Below are positions 48,309 through 57,140 of a stretch of 64,000 bases of DNA, in pieces. Every line of letters starts with the position of its first letter. The stretch's first letter is position 1. The position numbers and the translations under genes are program-made. Location: the NCBI GenBank assembly GCA_036500605.1, contig DASYBU010000042.1:1-64000 (forward strand). Reading direction: 5' to 3'. This stretch comes from JAFALK01 sp036500605 (GTDB taxonomy: Bacteria > Pseudomonadota > Gammaproteobacteria > Burkholderiales > Burkholderiaceae_C). Below the pieces are notes generated by a model, which had not been told where the DNA came from, searched no databases, and was given only the letters and a program-made list of their open reading frames with translations.

Positions 48309-48974
48309 TCAAGCCTTGTTCAGACCGCCCAGAAAAATCTGGCAAAGCATCTGAGCCATCTTCTTGGGCGGATGGTCATTGGCCATGCGCGGGTACCACT
48401 TGTAGGCCCAGTTGCACATGCCGAGGAAGGCCAGGGTTGCCAGCTCCGGATCGACCTTGTTGAACTGGCCCTTGTCGATGCCGGCGCTGATGATCTGGTT
48501 GAGCCGGGCAAGATAGTCCGCGCGGCGCTTCTTGATCTCGGTCCTCTGCTTGCCTTCAAGCTCGGTGTAATGGTCCATGAAGGCGCGCACATAACCGGGG
48601 TGCTCGGCAATCTGCGTCAGGGTCGTGACGCAGGATTCTTCGAGCAGCTTGGCCGCATCGAGGTTCTGCAGATCGGCTTCTGATTCAAGGCCCTCGATCA
48701 TCGAGGCGATGTGCAACTGATGCATCTCGTAGAGGATGCTCGTCTTGCTCGGGAAGTAGTGATAGAGCGTCGGCTTCCCAAGCCCCATCTCATCGGCCAG
48801 CATCTGCATCGATGTGCCATGAAAGCCGACGCGGTCAAACAGATCGGCACAGCGCTCGATGATTTCGAGGCGCTTCTCATCGTGGGCCACCGTGGTCTTG
48901 CGCACCCGTTTCTTGGGCGCCTTCGCCGCGGTCTTGGACGGAGCCTTGGGGGAGCTTGAGCGTGCAGTGGACAT
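48309..48974 (-). CDS. TetR-family regulator
   Basis: TetR repressor, 221 aa, with a basic Lys/Ala N-terminal tail, then the HTH (ADLFDRVGFHGTSMQMLADEMGLGKPTLYHYFPSK). It lies 28 nt downstream of the acyl-CoA ligase gene. It is the only dedicated regulator of this type in the island and is the best candidate for the repressor binding the 18-bp sites at 52606, 54555 and 54656. The ligand is probably an acyl-CoA. Confidence 0.93.
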   Translation of the reverse strand: MSTARSSSPKAPSKTAAKAPKKRVRKTTVAHDEKRLEIIERCADLFDRVGFHGTSMQMLADEMGLGKPTLYHYFPSKTSILYEMHQLHIASMIEGLESEADLQNLDAAKLLEESCVTTLTQIAEHPGYVRAFMDHYTELEGKQRTEIKKRRADYLARLNQIISAGIDKGQFNKVDPELATLAFLGMCNWAYKWYPRMANDHPPKKMAQMLCQIFLGGLNKA

Positions 48975-49002
48975 GTGGGGCGTCTCGAAGTGGAAGCTCA
49001 GT

Positions 49003-50526
49003 CTAACGCCCGACGAGCGCCGCGGCCGCCATGCGAGACATCTGCTTCTTGTCGACTTTGCCGGTCGCCGTCAGGCTCAGTTCTTCGACGATGAGCAGGT
49101 GCTCCGGCCATTTTTTCTTCGAGAGCCCGATCTCCTGCAGATGCTGCTTCAAGGCCTCCAGATCGGGCTGCGGGACGCCGGCCCGCAAGCAGCAGACGGC
49201 ACAGGCTTGTTCGCCCAGCAGTCGCTCGGGGACCGCCACGATCGCCACGGCCGCGATGGCCGGATGCTTGAGCAGGGCGGCCTCCACTTCGGCCGGGTCG
49301 ATGTTGTAGCCGCCGCGAATGATCTGGTCCTTGATCCTTCCGACCACCTGCAGGTAGCCGTCCGGCTGCACGACGATTTCGTCGCCGGTCAGGAAAAATC
49401 CATCGGCCGTGAACGTGGCGTCGCTGTCGCCCAGGCCCTTGGCATAGCCCAGGAAGAGCGACGGCCCGCGAACACCGGCCTGGCCGCGTTGCCCTTGCGC
49501 CAGCTGTCGGTGCTCGGCATCGAAGGCGACGTCGAGGGTGCCGGCAAACGACTTGCCGTCCGACATCCGGCGCACGGCGATGGGGTCCGAGGGCCGGGTC
49601 GATGCATGGCCCATGCATTCGGACATGCCGAACATGCGCAGCGCCCGGATGCCCAGATACTTTTCGGCATTGGCCACGAGTTCGGGCGTCATCGCGCTGC
49701 CGCCCACGGCCAAGGCGCGCAAGGGGCTCGGCTTGTCCCAATGGCCGCTGCGCGCCACCTCGATCATGGCCGCCAGTTGCGTCGGCACGCACATGGCCCA
49801 GCGGCATTGGAAGCGCTCCATCAAGGCCAGCGCCGCTTCAGCATTCCAGGGATCGATCAAGACCAGCGGATGGCCGCGCGAAAGGGCCAGGTGCAGGGTG
49901 AACGTGAACCCCGGTGCGCTGGCCAGCGGAACGACACCGGCAATGGCATCGCCTGCCGCCAGGCCGGCAATGTGCGCGCAGGCGCGGGTGGCATAGTTCA
50001 TCGCCTTGGCCGCATGCATCACGCCCTTGGGAACGCCGGTCGTGCCCGAGGTGAAGCCGATCAGGGCTGTTGACTCGTCGCGTGGATCGGGCTCGGAAAG
50101 TTCGGAGCGACGGCGCAGCTGCACGCGCAGGCCCGGCAAACCGGCGAGCGCTTCGTCGCTCCCCCGGGATCTCTCGATGATGGCGATATGGTTCAGCCGA
50201 TTGAGCAGGACCTCGCGTTCCGATCGACCCAGGTCAGGTGCAAAGGGACACAGGATCGCGTCCAGCGAGGAAACAGCCAGCGCCGCAGCGGCGGTATCGG
50301 CGTTCTTGCGCGCCTCAAGCATCACCCGATCCCCGGGGCCGACGCCGCAATCGCGCAGACAGCCCGCAATGGCGCGCGCCTTGGCCGCCAGCTCCGCCCG
50401 CGACGAGGTGCTCAGATCGGGCGCGACCAGGGCCAGCGCATCGGGCTCGGCCTCGGCCAGCGGCTCGAACTGCTGCCACAAGGAGGCGTCGGTCCATTCG
50501 AGATCGTCGGCGACAAAGGTAGTCAT
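49003..50526 (-). CDS. AMP-forming acyl-CoA ligase
   Basis: Class I adenylate-forming enzyme, 507 aa, making an acyl-CoA from a carboxylic acid. Motifs are LIGFTSGTTGVPKGVMHA (P-loop), the FGMSECMG region, FLTGDEIVVQPDGYLQVVGR and the C-terminal catalytic Lys in TATGKVDKKQ. It presumably activates the substrate for the whole island. It lies 7 nt after the SDR gene. Confidence 0.93.
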   Translation of the reverse strand: MTTFVADDLEWTDASLWQQFEPLAEAEPDALALVAPDLSTSSRAELAAKARAIAGCLRDCGVGPGDRVMLEARKNADTAAAALAVSSLDAILCPFAPDLGRSEREVLLNRLNHIAIIERSRGSDEALAGLPGLRVQLRRRSELSEPDPRDESTALIGFTSGTTGVPKGVMHAAKAMNYATRACAHIAGLAAGDAIAGVVPLASAPGFTFTLHLALSRGHPLVLIDPWNAEAALALMERFQCRWAMCVPTQLAAMIEVARSGHWDKPSPLRALAVGGSAMTPELVANAEKYLGIRALRMFGMSECMGHASTRPSDPIAVRRMSDGKSFAGTLDVAFDAEHRQLAQGQRGQAGVRGPSLFLGYAKGLGDSDATFTADGFFLTGDEIVVQPDGYLQVVGRIKDQIIRGGYNIDPAEVEAALLKHPAIAAVAIVAVPERLLGEQACAVCCLRAGVPQPDLEALKQHLQEIGLSKKKWPEHLLIVEELSLTATGKVDKKQMSRMAAAALVGR

Positions 50527-50533
50527 GGCATGT

Positions 50534-51331
50534 TCAGGCAATGGCCTGCCCCCCATCGACGATGAAGGTCTGGCCGGTGATGAAACTGCCGGCGCCGCTG
50601 GCCAGCAGCATCACGGTGGGCAGCACCTCAGCGGCTTGTCCAAGACGATGCATGAGGATGGAACCCATCAACTGCTTTTGCGTCTCCTCGGTCAGCGTTT
50701 GAGTCATGCCGCTCTCCAGCGAACCGGGCGCGACGGCGTTGACCCGGATATGGTGCTGGGCCCACTGCGCGGCCAGGTCGGCCGTGAGGTGGACGATCGC
50801 GGCCTTGGTCGTCGTATACGGCACCACTTGGCCGACATCCGGCGTGTACGACAGGAAAGCGCCCACCGAGGCAATGTTGACGATGGCGCCGCCGCCCTGC
50901 CGGATCATCTGTCGCGCCGCGTGGCGACAGGCCAGGAAAGTGCCGGTCAGGTTGGCATCCACCACCTTGCGCCAGCCCGCCAGAGGAATGTCCTCGGGCA
51001 GCCCCCACCAGGAGGCGCCGGCGTTGTTGATCAGGATATCGAGCCGCCCGAAACGCTCCACCGTCGCGGCAACGGCCTGCTCGACGGATTCTTCGCTGGT
51101 GACATCGCAGCGCAGGCCGATGGCCTGCACGCCGAAGCGCGCCGCCAGTTGCTCGGCGGTGGCCGCGCAATCGGTCTCGTGGCGTGAGGCGAGTGCCAGG
51201 TGGCAGCCCAGGTCAGCCAGGCCCGCGGCCAAGGCCTCGGCGAGAGCGCCGCGACCGCCGGTGATCAGCGCCACCTTGCCGTCGAGACGGAACTGCGAGG
51301 CAAAAAAGCCAGGCGCATAGAGATCGTTCAT
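50534..51331 (-). CDS. Short-chain dehydrogenase/reductase
   Basis: Classical SDR, 265 aa. The nucleotide motif is ITGGRGALAEALA, with Ala in place of the last Gly of the usual motif. The NNAGAS motif, the Ser in NIASVG and the YTTTK active site are intact. Substrate unknown; a CoA-ester 3-hydroxy oxidation is plausible. Follows EthD by 13 nt. Confidence 0.9.
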   Translation of the reverse strand: MNDLYAPGFFASQFRLDGKVALITGGRGALAEALAAGLADLGCHLALASRHETDCAATAEQLAARFGVQAIGLRCDVTSEESVEQAVAATVERFGRLDILINNAGASWWGLPEDIPLAGWRKVVDANLTGTFLACRHAARQMIRQGGGAIVNIASVGAFLSYTPDVGQVVPYTTTKAAIVHLTADLAAQWAQHHIRVNAVAPGSLESGMTQTLTEETQKQLMGSILMHRLGQAAEVLPTVMLLASGAGSFITGQTFIVDGGQAIA

Positions 51332-51344
51332 CAGCACTCCCGCA

Positions 51345-51689
51345 TCATCGACCGGCTTCGGGCGCAGCGCCCAGCAGGTCCACATCTTCGGTGATCAGGA
51401 CAATTCGCTTGCCCTTCATGCGGCCGGTGTGGGCGACGGCCGCCGCCCATTCAGGCGAGGCCATGGCTGCGTCGAGTGCGGCGCGGTTGGCGAAGCTGAG
51501 CACCGCGTTGCCGTCCCAGGCCGGCGCCTGCGGATGGTCGTAGTCGTGAACGACCACGCCATGCCGGTAGGCGATCAGGCCCGGCAGCCGGCGCGCATGG
51601 TCGGCATGCTCACCGCGCCACCATGTCGTGAAACGCTCCTGCGTCCAGTCCGGCGGGCGTGAGGCGAGGACGACCAGATTGGTGCTCAT
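51345..51689 (-). CDS. EthD-domain protein
   Basis: Small dimeric alpha+beta-barrel protein, 114 aa, of the EthD family (MSTNLVVLASRPPDWTQERF, WWRGEHADHARRLPGLIAYR). The GEHA motif contains the conserved histidine. EthD proteins often sit in degradation operons with unclear roles. It follows the enoyl-CoA hydratase by 15 nt. Confidence 0.85.
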   Translation of the reverse strand: MSTNLVVLASRPPDWTQERFTTWWRGEHADHARRLPGLIAYRHGVVVHDYDHPQAPAWDGNAVLSFANRAALDAAMASPEWAAAVAHTGRMKGKRIVLITEDVDLLGAAPEAGR

Positions 51690-51704
51690 GGCTTGCTCCG
51701 CTGC

Positions 51705-52505
51705 TTACTTGCCGGTCCAGACCGGCTTGCGCTTTTCCAGGAAGGCGCTGACGCCCTCTTTCGCATCATCGGAATGGTGGACGACATTGCAGGTCATGGT
51801 CTCAAGCGTGATCAGCGAATTGGTGTCGGCATCGAGGCCGCGGTTCACGGCCATCTTCGTCATCCACATGCAGAAGGGGCTCTTGTCGATCAGCGGCGCG
51901 CAGAAGTCCTGGATCAGCTGGTCAAAGCTGTCCTGAGGCGCGCAGGCGTTGATCAGATCCCAATCGACGCATTCCTGGCCGCTGAGCAGCTTGCCGGTCA
52001 GCATCAGTTCCTTGGAGCGACGGATGCCGATCATGCGCGGCAAACGGTAGATCGGGCCGGCTCCGCCGAACAGGGCGCGGCGAATGTGGAAATCGCCGAT
52101 CTTGGCTTCGTTGGAGGCGAGCGCGAAATCGCAGGAGATCATCAGCTCGAATCCACCGGCGACGGCGTAACCCTCGACGGCAGCAATCGTCGGCTTGCGC
52201 ATGTTGAAGATCTTGTCGTAGGTGCGCGCCGAATCGATGGCCAACTGCAGCGAGGTCGAGGACTCCTGCAGGACCGGGCCCACCAACTGCTCGAGGTCGG
52301 CGCCGGAGCAGAAGGTATTGCCGCGGCCGCGGAAGACAACGGCCAGGGCCTTCTTGTCCTCGCCGGCGCGGTCCACCGCGATTTCAAGTTCCTTCAGCAA
52401 CTGCGGGCTGACGCAATTGCGTTTGTGGGGGCGATTCAACCAGATCGTGGCGACACCATTGGCCGCGACTTCGTATTGAATGACATCTTTTTCCAGCGTA
52501 GTCAC
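51705..52505 (-). CDS. Enoyl-CoA hydratase/isomerase family protein
   Basis: Crotonase-fold protein, 266 aa, with FRGRGNTFCSGADLEQLV, EGYAVAGGFELMISCDFALA and RRALFGGAGPIYRLPRMIG. It is the first gene of the leftward operon, downstream of a sigma-70-like promoter and an 18-bp operator. The reaction may be hydration of an enoyl-CoA. Confidence 0.9.
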   Translation of the reverse strand: MTTLEKDVIQYEVAANGVATIWLNRPHKRNCVSPQLLKELEIAVDRAGEDKKALAVVFRGRGNTFCSGADLEQLVGPVLQESSTSLQLAIDSARTYDKIFNMRKPTIAAVEGYAVAGGFELMISCDFALASNEAKIGDFHIRRALFGGAGPIYRLPRMIGIRRSKELMLTGKLLSGQECVDWDLINACAPQDSFDQLIQDFCAPLIDKSPFCMWMTKMAVNRGLDADTNSLITLETMTCNVVHHSDDAKEGVSAFLEKRKPVWTGK

Positions 52506-52605
52506 ATCAAGCTCCTTTGAGGTTTGAATTGAGCGCGCATCGGACCGGAGTCTGCCTCGTGCTCACTGATTTCACGCACTTCTTTGTGCATCTGTTTTCA
52601 TACGA

Positions 52606-52623
52606 CCGACCGGGCGGTCGAGT
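52606..52623. promoter_or_regulatory. TetR-type operator 1 at the leftward operon promoter
   Basis: 18-bp site of the form CCGACCGG-N-CGGTCGAGT. It starts 14 nt below the -10 of a sigma-70-like promoter on the minus strand, with -35 TTGACA at 52660-52665 and -10 TATCTT at 52638-52643 (16-nt spacer). It differs from operator 2 only in the N. A bound repressor here would lie just downstream of the transcription start. Confidence 0.75.
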
Positions 52624-52719
52624 GATATGGCAAGCGAAAGATAGCACAGCCATGGCGGCTGTCAAGCCTTGTTTTCCACTGCAGAACGGCCGCTGCGTCA
52701 CAGCCGCTCCTTCCCCGGT

Positions 52720-53760
52720 TCACGCCGCCGGCCGGGCATGCTGCGGCTCGCCGATGCGAACCACCAGGCGGCCCCGATGCTGTCCTGTCGACAAGGCGGC
52801 GAAGGCCTGCGGGATCTGCTCGAAACCCTGGCGAACATCGAGGTCGAAGCGCAGCTGACCAGCGCCTATCCAGCGATCGATGCAGGCCAGCACGGCGCGC
52901 GTCCGGCTGCGATCGCCCAAGGTCGTCGAGATGCGAAACCCCTCGACGCGTGCGCCGTGGACGATCAGATTCCAAAGATTCGACGGGCCTGCCGGCGCCT
53001 CGGCCTGGTCGTACTGGGCGATCATCCCGCACAAGGCGATACGCGCAGCGGGCCGGAGGTTTCCCAGCGCCGCCTGCAAGGTATTGCCGCCCACGTTCTC
53101 GAAGCAGAGGTCGATGCCCTGCGGCATGGCCTGCCGCAAGCTGGCCGCGAGATCGCCGCCGGCCTTGTAGTCGAGGCAGTCGTCATAACCGTAACGCTCG
53201 ACGGCAAGCCGGCATTTGTCGGCACCGCCGGCAATACCGACCACGCGACCGGCACCCAGGATGCGCGCCATTTGTCCGACCAGCGATCCGACCGCACCGG
53301 CTGCGGCGCTGACCAGCACCTGGTCGCCCGGGACCATCGCGCCGACGCGGGTCAGGCCATGGTGCGCGGTCAAGCCGGAAGTGCCCAGGACATGCGTGTA
53401 CGCCGCGAGGTCATGACCCAGTTCGACGGGCACTGGCGCGAACTGCGCGTCGCCCCCGACGACGTAATCACTCCATGAACCGAAACCGCTGACGATCTCG
53501 CCCACGCTGCGGCCCGGACAGCGCGATTCGACCACCTCGCCCAGCCCCATGCCCGTGACGGGCTCGCCCAAGCCCACGCCGGCGCGGTAACTGGCCTGCG
53601 GCTTGAGGAAGGCGCGGATGGCCGGGTCCATCGCAACGAAGAGCACGCGCACGAGCAATTGACCCTCGGACGCCGTCGGCACCTCGGTCCTGTGCAGCTC
53701 CAGATCGTCCTCGGCCAGGCGGCCGGCCGGATAGCGGCGCAAGCGCCATTGCCGGTTCAT
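52720..53760 (-). CDS. NADP-dependent MDR oxidoreductase
   Basis: Medium-chain reductase of the CurA/leukotriene-B4-dehydrogenase-like group, 346 aa, with the nucleotide-binding AAAGAVGSLVGQMARILG, GGADKCRLAVERYGYDDCLD and ENVGGNTLQAALGNL. Probably reduces an alpha,beta-unsaturated carbonyl. GAGG 6 nt before ATG 53760 favours that start; a GTG at 53775 overlaps the upstream stop by 4 nt. Confidence 0.9.
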   Translation of the reverse strand: MNRQWRLRRYPAGRLAEDDLELHRTEVPTASEGQLLVRVLFVAMDPAIRAFLKPQASYRAGVGLGEPVTGMGLGEVVESRCPGRSVGEIVSGFGSWSDYVVGGDAQFAPVPVELGHDLAAYTHVLGTSGLTAHHGLTRVGAMVPGDQVLVSAAAGAVGSLVGQMARILGAGRVVGIAGGADKCRLAVERYGYDDCLDYKAGGDLAASLRQAMPQGIDLCFENVGGNTLQAALGNLRPAARIALCGMIAQYDQAEAPAGPSNLWNLIVHGARVEGFRISTTLGDRSRTRAVLACIDRWIGAGQLRFDLDVRQGFEQIPQAFAALSTGQHRGRLVVRIGEPQHARPAA

Positions 53761-53771
53761 GCGAACCTCGT

Positions 53772-54461
53772 TCACGGTGCGACCAGCAAGGCGCCCGCTG
53801 AAGCCCAGGCCGCGATGCCTGCGGCCGGCACAGCGCAGAGGACGGCCTCGGCAATCTCGGGCTCGGTCGCGCCGACCTTGCGTGCGGCCGCGATATGCAC
53901 GGCCGACATCGGGCTGTAGTCCGAGGCCAGCACCGCGACCAGCATCAGCTCCGCCAGCTTGGGTTCAAGACGGTTGCAATCGATCGTCCCCTTGCGCATC
54001 AGGAAGTAGCCGTCGGCGCCACGCGGCACCAAGGCCAGCAGATTCACGAGGCCGGGCGGAATGGTGCCGAAGTAGGCCTTGAAATTCGCCTCCGCCTCGC
54101 CGGGGCCGGCATGCACGGGGTCCATCGCGCGCACTTCCACCGCCTGCCCGGGGTAGACCTGCTGCACCAAGGCGCCGTAGGCCATGGCGGTGCCCTCACC
54201 GCGCAGGCTGGCCAGCAGGATCATCCCGCTGGCGGCTTCATCCAGCGTGAGCCCCTGCTCGGCCGCACGGACCAGCTCGCGCGAGGCCAGTTCCAGAAAT
54301 CCCTTGTTGACGGCGGCGACAGCGGCCAAGAGCCCCTTGACCCGGGCCGGCAGCGCCATGTCGACTTCCACGATCTCGCGGAACAGCGCGTAGCCGGCCA
54401 CGGTGTACGGCGCCAGCGGCGCGAGCAGCTTCGAATCAAGCAAGGGGCTGTTGGCTTTCAC
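53772..54461 (-). CDS. CMD-family protein without CxxC (copy 1)
   Basis: Carboxymuconolactone-decarboxylase-fold protein, 229 aa, homologous to the protein at 63467 (shared PPGLVNLLALVPRGADGYF and NSPLL near the N-terminus). The usual CxxC is absent; the helix reads ASDYSPMSAVHIAAARKVGA. GTG 54461 is chosen because a GGAG lies 7 nt upstream and the copy-2 protein starts at the same relative place; ATG 54551 would overlap the putative operator and transcription start. The activity is unclear. Confidence 0.8.
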   Translation of the reverse strand: MKANSPLLDSKLLAPLAPYTVAGYALFREIVEVDMALPARVKGLLAAVAAVNKGFLELASRELVRAAEQGLTLDEAASGMILLASLRGEGTAMAYGALVQQVYPGQAVEVRAMDPVHAGPGEAEANFKAYFGTIPPGLVNLLALVPRGADGYFLMRKGTIDCNRLEPKLAELMLVAVLASDYSPMSAVHIAAARKVGATEPEIAEAVLCAVPAAGIAAWASAGALLVAP

Positions 54462-54554
54462 GAGTGTCTCCAATCCGGAAAGAGCATTGAACATCAAATG
54501 CGTCTGGGCCGTCGAATCGCTCCGCATGCGAACGAGTTGTTCATTCGACACGCA

Positions 54555-54572
54555 ACTCGACCGACCATTCGG
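54555..54572. promoter_or_regulatory. TetR-type operator 3 at the CMD/MDR promoter
   Basis: Read on the minus strand this 18-bp site matches operator 2 at 16 of 18 positions (mismatches at bases 5 and 6). It lies exactly 14 nt below the -10 (TATACT, 54587-54592) of a minus-strand promoter with -35 TTGTGT at 54610-54615 and a 17-nt spacer. That is the same geometry as operator 1. Confidence 0.7.
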
Positions 54573-54655
54573 GTTATTGTGATTTCAGTATAGCCAGCGG
54601 CAGCGCGCCACACAACGAAAACCTGCGCATTCGACCTCAGCGAATTTGTTGACAG

Positions 54656-54673
54656 CCGACCGGTCGGTCGAGT
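54656..54673. promoter_or_regulatory. TetR-type operator 2 inside the rightward operon promoter
   Basis: 18-bp site CCGACCGGTCGGTCGAGT containing the perfect palindrome CCGACCGGTCGG (54656-54667). It lies in the spacer of a sigma-70-like promoter with -35 TTGACA at 54649-54654 and -10 TACATT at 54673-54678 (18-nt spacer). A repressor here would block polymerase. Confidence 0.78.
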
Positions 54674-54732
54674 ACATTGAATCACAGGCAGAACATCGTC
54701 GGCATGGACCGACCCAAGCGGAGCAGACCCAG

Positions 54733-55992
54733 ATGCATTTCGAGCAAACAGCGAAGTCCAAGGAATGGTTGGCGCGCGTCAATGCCTTCATGGTCGAGCA
54801 CATCTATCCGGCGATCCCGGTCTATCGCGAGCAATCAGCGGCGATCGATCGCTGGAAAGAGACGCCGCCGATCTTCGAGGTCCTGAAGGCCAAGGCCAGG
54901 GCCGCCGGCCTGTGGAACATCTTCATGCCGCCGTCCGAACATGACGACGACTACTTCCGCAGCGCAGGACTCAGCAACCTCGAGTACGCGCCGATCGCGG
55001 AACTGATGGGGCGGGTCTATTTCGCCTCCGAAGTCTTCAACTGCATGGCGCCCGACACCGGCAATTTCGAGGTGCTGCACCGCTATGGCAGCAAGGCACA
55101 GAAGGAAGAGTTCATGCTGCCGCTGGCCGACGGCCTCACCCGTTCGGCCTTCTTGATGACCGAGCCCGAGGTGGCGTCTTCCGACGCCCGCAACATTCGC
55201 ACCGAGATCCGGCGCGACGGTGGCGACTACGTCATCAACGGCCGCAAATGGTGGTCCTCCGGTGCGGGCCATCCGCATTGCGCCTTCTTCATCGTCATGG
55301 GCAAGACCAACCCGCAGGCCGAGACGTATCGCCAGCAGTCGATGGTCATCGTGCCGGTCGGCACGCCCGGCGTGAAGCTGGTGCGCCATCTGAACGTGTT
55401 CGGCTACGACCACGCGCCGCACGGCCACTTCGAAGTCCTGCTCGAGAACGTTCGCGTTCCGGCCAGCAACCTGATCATGGGCGAAGGCTGCGGATTCGAG
55501 ATCGCGCAAGGCCGACTGGGGCCCGGACGCATTCACCACGCCATGCGCGTCATCGCCTCGGCCGAAGTCGCGCTGGAAAAAATGTGCGTGCGCCTGCAGA
55601 CGCGCAACGCCTTCGGCAAGACCCTCGCGGAACACTCGCTCTGGGACGAACGCATCGCGCATGCGCGCACCGAGATCGAGATGGTGCGCCTGCTCTGCCT
55701 GAAGACGGCCTACATGATGGACACCGTGGGCAACAAGGCCGCCCGCGCCGAGATCGCCATGATCAAGGTCGCCGCGCCGCGCATGGCGCAAGCCGTCATC
55801 GACCATGCGATCCAGGCCTTCGGCGGCGGCGGCGTGAGCCAGGACTTCGGTCTTGCCGAGCTGTGGGCCAACACCCGGATCGTGCGCATCGCCGATGGCC
55901 CCGACGAAGTGCATTGCCGCGACATCGCTCGCGTGGAAATGCAACGCCACAAAGGCCGCAGCTATGCCGACATCCAGGCCTTCCCGGGCTGA
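54733..55992 (+). CDS. Acyl-CoA dehydrogenase of the ACAD10/11-LvaC type (copy 2)
   Basis: Acyl-CoA dehydrogenase-fold protein, 419 aa, with FLMTEPEVASSDARNIRTEI, INGRKWWSSGAGHP, AFGGGGVSQDFGLAELW and RIVRIADGPDEVHCRDIAR, where D388 replaces the classical Glu. This is a second ACAD10/11-type enzyme, diverged from copy 1 at 46994. ATG 54733 is used because in-frame codons upstream lie before the transcription start. An APH-type kinase follows at 20 nt. Confidence 0.92.
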   Translation: MHFEQTAKSKEWLARVNAFMVEHIYPAIPVYREQSAAIDRWKETPPIFEVLKAKARAAGLWNIFMPPSEHDDDYFRSAGLSNLEYAPIAELMGRVYFASEVFNCMAPDTGNFEVLHRYGSKAQKEEFMLPLADGLTRSAFLMTEPEVASSDARNIRTEIRRDGGDYVINGRKWWSSGAGHPHCAFFIVMGKTNPQAETYRQQSMVIVPVGTPGVKLVRHLNVFGYDHAPHGHFEVLLENVRVPASNLIMGEGCGFEIAQGRLGPGRIHHAMRVIASAEVALEKMCVRLQTRNAFGKTLAEHSLWDERIAHARTEIEMVRLLCLKTAYMMDTVGNKAARAEIAMIKVAAPRMAQAVIDHAIQAFGGGGVSQDFGLAELWANTRIVRIADGPDEVHCRDIARVEMQRHKGRSYADIQAFPG

Positions 55993-56012
55993 GAGGCTTC
56001 GCCAAACCCCTT

Positions 56013-57125
56013 ATGACGACTGAACCCATCGAAGCCGTGAACACCACGCAACAGGACGCCGAGGCCGCCAAGCCCCGGCGCTACATCGGCCAGGTCGGCG
56101 CGGTGATGGACGCCGCCGCGTTCGACCCCAAGCGCCTGCACAAGTACTTGGCCTCCGCCGTCCCGGGGTTCAAGGGCCCGCTCGAAATCCAGCAATTCCA
56201 GGGCGGGCAATCGAACTACACCTACCACCTGAAGACCCCGGACGCGCAGTACGTGTTGCGCCGCAAGCCGCCCGGCGTGCTGCTGAAATCCGCTCATGCG
56301 GTGGACCGTGAATTCAGGGTGCTCAAGGCACTCGCCGGCATCAACGGCGTTCCGGTGCCCGAGCCTCTGGCCTTCTGCGAGGATGATGCGGTCCTGGGCA
56401 GCATGTTCTATGTCATGCGCCATGTGCCGGGCCGGATTTTCTGGGATTGCCGCATGCCCGATCTGCGGCCCGATGAACGGGCGGCCGTCTACGACTCCGC
56501 CAATCTCACGCTGGCGAATCTGCACAGCCTCGATTACCGTTCGGTCGGCCTGGAGGATTTCGGCCGGCCCGGCAATTACTTCGAACGCCAGATCGCGCGC
56601 TGGACGCGCCAGTACGAAGCCTCCAGGACTCAGGACATCGCGGCGATGGATCGGCTGATCGAATGGCTCCCCAAGGCCCTGCCTCCCGACGATGGTTCGC
56701 AATCGCTGATCCACGGCGACTTCTCCTTCCACAACCTGCTGATCCATCCGACCGAGCCGCGTGTCGTTGCCGTCATCGACTGGGAGCTTTCGACCCTGGG
56801 GCATCCGCTCGGCGACCTGATGTACCACGCGATGGAGTGGTACCGGCCTGTGGGTGTTGATGCCCGCGGCACCTTGAACGGCGCCGACCTGCAAGCGCTC
56901 GGCGTGCCGACGCTCGAACGCTATATCGCGCGCTATTGCGAACGCACGGGAACGCAGGTCGACGGCCAACTGCCCTTCTACCGGGCCTTCAATCTGTTCC
57001 GTACCGCGGCCATCCTGCAGGGCGTGGCCAAACGCATGGCTGACGGCAACGCGGGCGCCAGCGCAGCCGAAGTCATCCCCTTGATCCGCCCGCTGGCTGA
57101 GGCGGCGTGGCGGTGTACCCAATGA
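56013..57125 (+). CDS. APH-type phosphotransferase, LvaA/ACAD10-kinase-like (copy 2)
   Basis: APH-fold kinase, 370 aa, paralogous to 45930-46997. QFQGGQSNYTYHL, YVLRRKPPG, LIHGDFSFHNLLIHP and IDWELSTLGHPLGDLMYH are intact. It sits directly behind the copy-2 dehydrogenase, repeating the kinase/dehydrogenase pairing. It would be expected to phosphorylate a hydroxyacyl-CoA by analogy with LvaA. Confidence 0.9.
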   Translation: MTTEPIEAVNTTQQDAEAAKPRRYIGQVGAVMDAAAFDPKRLHKYLASAVPGFKGPLEIQQFQGGQSNYTYHLKTPDAQYVLRRKPPGVLLKSAHAVDREFRVLKALAGINGVPVPEPLAFCEDDAVLGSMFYVMRHVPGRIFWDCRMPDLRPDERAAVYDSANLTLANLHSLDYRSVGLEDFGRPGNYFERQIARWTRQYEASRTQDIAAMDRLIEWLPKALPPDDGSQSLIHGDFSFHNLLIHPTEPRVVAVIDWELSTLGHPLGDLMYHAMEWYRPVGVDARGTLNGADLQALGVPTLERYIARYCERTGTQVDGQLPFYRAFNLFRTAAILQGVAKRMADGNAGASAAEVIPLIRPLAEAAWRCTQ

Positions 57126-57140
57126 TGGAGACTTGATGCC

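Noticed and set aside
54551..54553. ATG 54551 as start of the CMD-family gene
   Set aside because: It would place the operator and transcription start against the start codon; GTG 54461 has a GGAG site and matches the paralogue's N-terminus.
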